This document shows, one piece after another, positions 8,157-12,085 of a DNA stretch of 12,085 nucleotides (its first letter is position 1; the number at the start of each line of letters is the position of its first letter). This DNA comes from Hamiltosporidium magnivora (taxonomy: Eukaryota; Microsporidia; Dubosqiidae), in assembly GCA_004325065.1 (NCBI GenBank), contig PITI01000462.1, forward strand, positions 1 to 12,085. Reading direction: 5' to 3'. The translations under genes were made by a program, and so were the position numbers. A model generated the notes under the pieces. The model was not told the origin of the DNA. It did no database searches and saw nothing but the letters and a program-made list of their open reading frames with translations.

Positions 8157-8167
8157 ACCATCGGTGA
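8103..8167 (-). ncRNA. Degenerate tRNA-Glu-like sequence (tRNA pseudogene or SINE head)
   Basis: Read on the minus strand, TCACCGA opens a 65-base element that closes with TTGGTGA, giving a full 7-bp acceptor-like stem with one G-U pair. An exact A-box (TGGTCTAGTGG, 8150-8160) makes a good D-arm with GTCT/AGAT pairing and resembles eukaryotic tRNA-Glu. GAGTTCAACTT (8109-8119) is a partial B-box. The element is about 7 bases short, the anticodon stem does not pair properly and no convincing anticodon can be read, so a working tRNA is unlikely. A decayed tRNA, or a pol III promoter heading a short element that continues toward about 7950, fits better. Confidence 0.35.
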
Positions 8168-8170
8168 TCT

Positions 8171-8410
8171 CTTTATATAGAAACTGATTGTAAAAAAAAA
8201 GATAAGAGTTGAAGGATTTAAAAGGACATTAAGCTATAAAAAAAAGATCTAAAAATATACTCAAAATTAATATTTTACATATAAAAAGATCGCTTATGTT
8301 CATACTTGGCTATATGTTATATTACTTAGTTACTTTACAGCGTGTTCTGTAGCTTAAATGAATATTTACTTCCTCAACTATTCTTAAAAGTAATATAAAA
8401 GAAAGTTTAG
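8171..8410. other. AT-rich spacer
   Basis: I see nothing supportable here between the tRNA-like element and the 12-bp array, apart from A runs. Confidence 0.5.
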
Positions 8411-8564
8411 AATATAATATCAAATATAATATCAAATATAATATCAAATATAATATCAAATATAATATCAAATATAATATCAAATATAATACAAAATATA
8501 ATACCAAATACAATACCAAATACAATACAAAATACAATACAAAATATAATATCAAATATAATAT
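8411..8564. repeat. 12-bp minisatellite, about 13 copies
   Basis: The unit is AAATATAATATC. The first copies are nearly perfect, then variants such as AAATACAATACC appear, and the last copies return to the first type. Because 12 is a multiple of three, the minus strand reads as a long Leu-Ile-Leu-Tyr repeat frame; I take that frame to be a by-product of the array. Confidence 0.9.
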
Positions 8565-8696
8565 ATTTAGTAAACAATATATTTTACAATCTTATTACTA
8601 CAAGTTATATTAAAAAGAAAAATAAATTTTTAATTTTCCACAATATTTCATAATAAAAATACTTTATTTTCTAAAATAACTGCCAAAAAAACCATC

Positions 8697-9014
8697 TTAA
8701 AAATCCCCACAGACAAAAAGCATATCAATATATTCCCTTTCATCATCCAATAAATCCTCCCAATTACCAATCTCCTCACGACACTGTTCCATTGTTTTTG
8801 TATTGTTTCTCAATTCTTGCAATATACCACAAAATTTATTAGTACATAACTTTTCACTTACTCTATTATAAAGATCTACTTTATATTCGTCGGTATAAAT
8901 AATTGGATTTGCAGAAATATTCACTGTAAATCTATAATTTTGTATATTTTCTGCTAAAATATACAATAAAATCCCAATCAAAAAATACAAATTATAATAT
9001 AACCGTAACTTCAT
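8697..9014 (-). CDS. Small secreted four-cysteine protein, unknown
   Basis: This is a 105-residue protein. Residues 1-21 form a clear signal peptide: a Lys/Arg n-region, a Leu/Ile/Tyr hydrophobic core, then Leu-Ala with probable cleavage before Glu22. The mature part has about 84 residues and exactly four cysteines (57, 62, 78, 102), enough for two disulfides, and an acidic C-terminal half with Trp85 and a Glu-Asp-Leu-Leu-Asp-Asp run. It has no low-complexity insertions. A CC lies immediately before the ATG, and AAACCTCC about 22-29 bases further upstream, consistent with the C-rich start motifs of the other genes. GC content is above that of the spacers. I recognise no family. A role at the spore surface or in the host is a reasonable guess for a secreted parasite protein but is not shown by the sequence. 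Confidence 0.75.
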   Translation of the reverse strand: MKLRLYYNLYFLIGILLYILAENIQNYRFTVNISANPIIYTDEYKVDLYNRVSEKLCTNKFCGILQELRNNTKTMEQCREEIGNWEDLLDDEREYIDMLFVCGDF

Positions 9015-9152
9015 ATGGCTTTCTGATCAAGGAGGTTTAAATCAAATTGTAAAAATTCAATCAAATTAGCACTTTAATTTTCAAAAAAAACCACTGTTTC
9101 TCTTTTTTATAAAAATATAAATATGATATATATTTCTTGTATTTTTATATAA

Positions 9153-9238
9153 TATTTTAAGAAAAAAACAATTCTAATTAATTTAATTAATATATTATTT
9201 TAAGAAAAATACAATTCTAATTAATTTAATTAATATAT
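9153..9238. repeat. 43-bp direct tandem duplication
   Basis: Two adjacent copies (9153-9195 and 9196-9238) begin TATTTTAAGAAAAA and continue through CAATTCTAATTAATTTAATT. They differ by very few bases. They sit in the AT-rich DNA upstream of the small secreted-protein gene. Confidence 0.8.
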
Positions 9239-9318
9239 TTATATTTCCTTTTATATATATTCAATTATAATAAACTTTTTATACAAAATAATTATATAAT
9301 TATAAGTAAAATATATCT

Positions 9319-9461
9319 TATTAAGATTTTATTGCTTAATAGAATATTTTTTTTGAGTCTTAAGTAAAATCTAACCATAAATTTGAAATATTAATTTTAA
9401 ATATTAAATTAGATTTTATTTAAGGTAAAATTAAAACGATATTTTATTGTTTAATAAAATA
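9319..9461. repeat. Cluster of three inverted repeats
   Basis: TATTAAG/CTTAATA (9319-9325 with 9335-9341), a 15-bp pair matching at 14 positions (CTTAAGTAAAATCTA at 9359-9373 with 9410-9424), and TATTTTATT/AATAAAATA with a 4-base loop (9440-9461) follow one another. All are A/T-dominated. The 15-bp pair is the least likely to be chance. Confidence 0.4.
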
Positions 9462-9526
9462 ATTCTAATATTTTACAATCACTTAAACCAATTTATAAGT
9501 TATTTATTTGCTTGATAAACTAGAAA

Positions 9527-9782
9527 AAAATCTAAAATTTTTACTTCAAAGAATAAATAAAATCCAAAATTTTTACTTCATAGAATAAATAAAATCTAAA
9601 ATTTTTACTTCATAGAATAAATAAAATCTAAAATTTTTACTTCATAGAATAAATAAAATCAAAAATATTAAATTTATAACTCAAATAAAATCTAAAATAT
9701 TAAATTTATAACTCAAATAAAATCTAAAAAATTAAATTTATAACTCAAATAAAATCTAAAAAATTAAATTTATATTTTAAAA
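9527..9782. repeat. 32-bp minisatellite with two unit types, 4 + 4 copies
   Basis: Eight head-to-tail units are each exactly 32 bases. All share an AAAATC(T/C/A)AAAA-type head. Units 1-4 (9527-9654) continue with TTTTTACTTCATAGAATAAA; units 5-8 (9655-9782) continue with a TAAATTTATAACTCAAAT-type tail. The switch between tail types falls exactly on a unit boundary. Confidence 0.9.
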
Positions 9783-10085
9783 AAGTTCATTATTCTAAAT
9801 AAAATATATTTTAAATAAAATCTTAAGTCTAAATAAAAATACCTTTAAATACAGTGAAACATAAAAGAGTCAATCAATATAAAATTATATAAATTAAAAT
9901 ATAAAAATTTTTAATCAATCAAATATTTTCTAAAATATTCACACATAATAAAACATTTATTATAAAACCTTAAACTACCTAATCAATCAACGAATACAAT
10001 AATACACTTAATCAAAATAATTATTGAACACCTGTCAAATTACAATATCTTGAAAAGATAAAAAAAAAAGTTTATCACAATAAAA
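9783..10085. other. AT-rich spacer
   Basis: This short spacer has degenerate TAAATAAAATCT echoes of the 32-bp array at its left end. Otherwise I see nothing recognisable. Confidence 0.5.
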
Positions 10086-10192
10086 CCCATCTATTAAACC
10101 CATCTATTAAACACATCTAATAAACCCATCTATTAAACACATCTAATAACTATTAAGAATCCCATCTATAAATCCCATCTATTAAACACAAA
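10086..10192. repeat. 13-bp repeat array just past the SNAP gene
   Basis: Five units of CCCATCTATTAAA, or its variant CACATCTAATAAA, run from 10086 to 10150, followed by looser copies to about 10192. The array ends about 15 bases beyond the stop codon of the minus-strand SNAP-family gene, so it probably lies in that gene's 3' flank or transcript tail. Confidence 0.85.
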
Positions 10193-10206
10193 TATCCACA
10201 CCCCTC

Positions 10207-11592
10207 TCACAATATATCATTCTCCGGTCTATTTATTCTTTCCACCTCCTCAAACAACAAAAGTATCTCCTCATCAACTTTTCTACATCTAAAATACTTA
10301 TCACACACCTCTTCATAACTCTCAGTTCCTAAACTTTCATACACCTTAAATTCCTCCTCCTCAAGCTGTAACACACAACCCCCAATATCAACCTCCTCAT
10401 CACCATAAATATCTGCATTATCCTTATATATATCTGTATATATATTATTATTATCTGTATTTTTCTTATTTCTATTTTTAATATTATTATTATCTTTATA
10501 TGTATCTGTATATATGTCTTTATTATCCTGATTACTACCTCTATCTTTAATATAATCCTTACCTTTACTATAATCCTTACCATTATCTAGAATACTCCCC
10601 CTCTCTCTACTCCCCCCCTCTCTACTCCCACTACAAACATATTCATTCTCACAATACACACCACTCTTACTTACCTTATAACACATAACACTACACAACA
10701 TATAAAAACTATTGTTATACTTCCTTTCATCACAAATCATTTTAATAAAAATATTTCCAGCTTTTTTATATTTTTTTAATTTTAATAAAATTATTATTAA
10801 TTCATTTAACACCCCTCTTAAGTTATTTTTCATATTTGCTAATTTATAAGCCATAACACCCTTCTCATAAGCCAACAGAGATTTAAAGAGAAAGTGATTA
10901 GTAGAAGTAATAGAAGAAGGGGTATGGGGAGGGTTAGTAGTAGAAGGGTTATTAGTATTATCAGTAATAGAAGGGTTATTAATATTATTACTACTTATAT
11001 CGTTATTATTATTATTATCACTCTCATACCCCTCACTCTCACAACCAATATCATAACCAATATCATAACCAGTATCATAACCAGTATCATAACCAATATC
11101 ACCACCAGTATCTATACTCTTGTGTATCTCTAAGAATATTCTACCTGCTTCTAAATATCTACCCCCACTTATACAATAACTACCTATTTCCATACCAATA
11201 TCACCCCCTTTAATATATGTATAAGCACTTAAAATTTTATTTTCTTTATAAATAATTTCACCTGCTTTTATAAGACAATGCATGGATAATCCTTTTTCAT
11301 TGTCTAGTAAATAACAGGTGCTAGCTTTATTATAATATTTATAGGATTTAAGGGTGTTATTTATAGAAATATATGAATTGGCTATTTCGTTGTATAAATT
11401 TGCTGCTGAGGTGTAATCTTGGGAAAATATAAGGGAAAATGGAAAAAAATGCTTTTTTGTAAGGGATAAGGCTTTTTTAAGTTTTTTATTTATTTGGGTT
11501 TGGATTTGAGTGTGTTGTTGTGAATGTTGTTGTGATTGTTGTTGTGATTGGGGGGTGGAATTGGAAGTGGAATTGGAGGTAGAATCGTTCAT
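10207..11592 (-). CDS. SNAP-family (Sec17/gamma-SNAP-like) vesicle-fusion adaptor with low-complexity insertions
   Basis: This 461-residue protein has a tetratricopeptide-like helical core of the soluble NSF attachment family. Known SNAPs bind assembled SNARE bundles on membranes and recruit the ATPase NSF to recycle them. Residues 36-160 carry the clearest match: INKKLKKA, a DYTSAANLY helix, YYNKASTCY, CLIKAGEIIY, AYTYIKGGD and YLEAGRIF, in the order of SNAP repeats; the DYxSAA element is closer to gamma-SNAP than alpha-SNAP. Residues 233-315 and 398-455 look like the remaining helices. About 290 core residues equals a normal SNAP. The extra length is a Ser/Gln/His N-terminus (1-35), a Gly-Tyr-Asp repeat plus Asn/Ser/Thr run (162-232), and a Gly/Ser/Arg then Asp/Lys/Asn/Tyr run (318-398). 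CCCC lies 12-15 bases before the ATG. No frameshift is seen. The family call is firm for the N-terminal part; alpha versus gamma is not settled. Confidence 0.75.
   Translation of the reverse strand: MNDSTSNSTSNSTPQSQQQSQQHSQQHTQIQTQINKKLKKALSLTKKHFFPFSLIFSQDYTSAANLYNEIANSYISINNTLKSYKYYNKASTCYLLDNEKGLSMHCLIKAGEIIYKENKILSAYTYIKGGDIGMEIGSYCISGGRYLEAGRIFLEIHKSIDTGGDIGYDTGYDTGYDIGYDIGCESEGYESDNNNNNDISSNNINNPSITDNTNNPSTTNPPHTPSSITSTNHFLFKSLLAYEKGVMAYKLANMKNNLRGVLNELIIILLKLKKYKKAGNIFIKMICDERKYNNSFYMLCSVMCYKVSKSGVYCENEYVCSGSREGGSRERGSILDNGKDYSKGKDYIKDRGSNQDNKDIYTDTYKDNNNIKNRNKKNTDNNNIYTDIYKDNADIYGDEEVDIGGCVLQLEEEEFKVYESLGTESYEEVCDKYFRCRKVDEEILLLFEEVERINRPENDIL
11043..11102 (-). repeat. 12-bp coding repeat for Gly-Tyr-Asp-Thr/Ile in the SNAP gene
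   Basis: Five 12-bp units (AACCAATATCAT or AACCAGTATCAT on the + strand) encode the GYDT/GYDI run at residues 164-183. The unit keeps frame and lies at the start of the first large insertion in the SNAP core, so slippage of this array probably built that part of it. Confidence 0.85.
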
Positions 11593-11608
11593 TATAGGTA
11601 GGGGTTAG
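11593..11608 (-). promoter_or_regulatory. C-rich start motif of the SNAP-family gene
   Basis: Read on the minus strand, TAACCCCTACCTATA lies directly before the ATG. The CCCC fits the microsporidian start-proximal C-rich motif. A second C run (seven C on the minus strand, near 11632-11638) lies further upstream. Confidence 0.5.
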
Positions 11609-11678
11609 GAAGTAAAAAATATGTAGTAGAGGGGGGGTGTTAGTTATAAGGGTATAGCAAGGAATGTTAGAGGGTTTA

Positions 11679-12085
11679 AATAAAAGGGTTTTAAATTATA
11701 AGTACTAATGATTACAAGGGAGCTAAAGATCAGTAATAATTAAAAGGGTGTTAAATATAAGTATATAATTAAAAGGGTTTTATTAATTACTACATATAAT
11801 TAAAAGGGTGTTAAATATAAGTACTTATAATTTAAAGGGTTTTATTAATTACTACATATAATTAAAAGGGTGTTAAAGATAAGTACTTATAATTAAAAGG
11901 GTTTTATTAATTACTACATATAATTAAAAGTGTGTTAAATATAAGTACTTATAATTTAAAGGGTTTTATTAATAAGCATATATAATTAAAAGGGTTTTAT
12001 TAATAAGCATATATAATTAAAAGTGTGTTAAATATAAGTACTTATAATTTAAAGGGTTTTATTAATAAGCATATATAATTAAAAG
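11679..12085. repeat. 31-bp minisatellite with alternating unit types, running off the window
   Basis: From 11767 every unit is exactly 31 bases (11767, 11798, 11829 and so on to 12046, then a 9-base partial unit). Each starts AATTAAAAGGGT or a close variant. Type A continues TTTATTAATTACTACATAT; type B continues GTTAAATATAAGTACTTAT; type C, later in the array, ends AATAAGCATATAT. A and B mostly alternate, making a 62-bp higher-order unit. Degenerate copies reach back to about 11679, and the first clear unit (11738-11766) is 2 bases short. It lies upstream of the SNAP gene, so it could contain that gene's distal promoter. Confidence 0.9.

Larger units (their letters stand above)
7950..8170. 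other. GC-richer island with hairpins, possible non-coding RNA or SINE-like element
   Basis: This roughly 220-base block is visibly richer in G+C than the A/T-rich DNA on both sides. It holds a perfect 25-base hairpin (ACCAAAG 8105-8111 with CTTTGGT 8123-8129), a second perfect hairpin (CTTTC 8077-8081 with GAAAG 8087-8091), a 7-bp pairing of GGTGATG at 8015-8021 with CATCACC at 8101-8107, and a 9-bp direct repeat ACGAATGCA at 7973 and 8094. One end carries a tRNA-like sequence on the minus strand. That combination suggests a structured RNA or a tRNA-derived short element, but a 59-codon + strand frame spans most of it. Confidence 0.35.

Noticed and set aside
8322..8555. 77-codon minus frame of Leu-Ile-Leu-Tyr repeats
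   Set aside because: It is created by the 12-bp minisatellite. The part outside the array is ordinary AT-rich sequence with no domain.
10329..10583. 84-codon minus frame rich in Ile and Val
   Set aside because: It overlaps the low-complexity part of the SNAP-family gene in another frame.
10894..11133. 79-codon + strand frame rich in Ile, Thr and Ser
   Set aside because: It is antisense to the Asn/Ser/Thr and Gly-Tyr-Asp insertion of the SNAP-family gene.
8411..12085. Tandem arrays considered as CRISPR
   Set aside because: Units are contiguous without unique spacers, tails are shared between units, and the genome looks eukaryotic.

Overview
This 12 kb window looks like a gene-poor, AT-rich microsporidian chromosome segment. 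Hamiltosporidium and relatives with expanded genomes are the closest mental match, but this is inference, not a database result. The grounds are: four supported intron-free protein genes separated by long AT-rich spacers; a short C-rich motif (CCC, CC or CCCC) a few bases upstream of each start codon, as described for microsporidian promoters; two or three short secreted proteins with no recognised family; and a SNAP-family vesicle-fusion protein swollen by Asn/Ser/Asp/Lys-rich insertions. Other AT-rich parasitic eukaryotes remain possible.

Layout. Bases 1-300 form an island of about 47% GC with stacked hairpins and no clear gene. A + strand gene (1351-2235) encodes a secreted acidic protein of 294 aa. 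A second + strand gene (4814-6175, 453 aa) is its diverged paralogue. The two share the signal-peptide region and a 15-position aromatic C-terminal motif, while the acidic middles differ; the second has a long Glu-rich repeat with a 61-residue period. Between them lies a minus-strand frame open for 142 codons (2516-2944), perhaps a decayed gene. Three identical 25-bp motifs precede the second gene.

From about 6.2 to 7.95 kb there is AT-rich spacer. Another GC-richer island (about 7950-8170) holds a degenerate tRNA-Glu-like sequence on the minus strand, hairpins, and a 59-aa + strand frame. A 12-bp minisatellite follows, then a minus-strand gene for a 105-aa secreted four-cysteine protein. Next come a hairpin cluster, a 32-bp minisatellite of two unit types, a 13-bp array, the minus-strand SNAP-family gene (10207-11592), and a 31-bp minisatellite that runs off the window end.

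No operon logic is visible. The two + genes on the left face the two - genes on the right. In the lines sampled, the AT skew of the spacers flips between the two halves, T-rich on the left and A-rich on the right. The SNAP protein would act in the general secretory pathway; the three secreted proteins are candidates for export to the spore surface or the host interface, which is inference only. The most interesting signal is the two-member secreted family with fixed ends and a freely diverging acidic centre.
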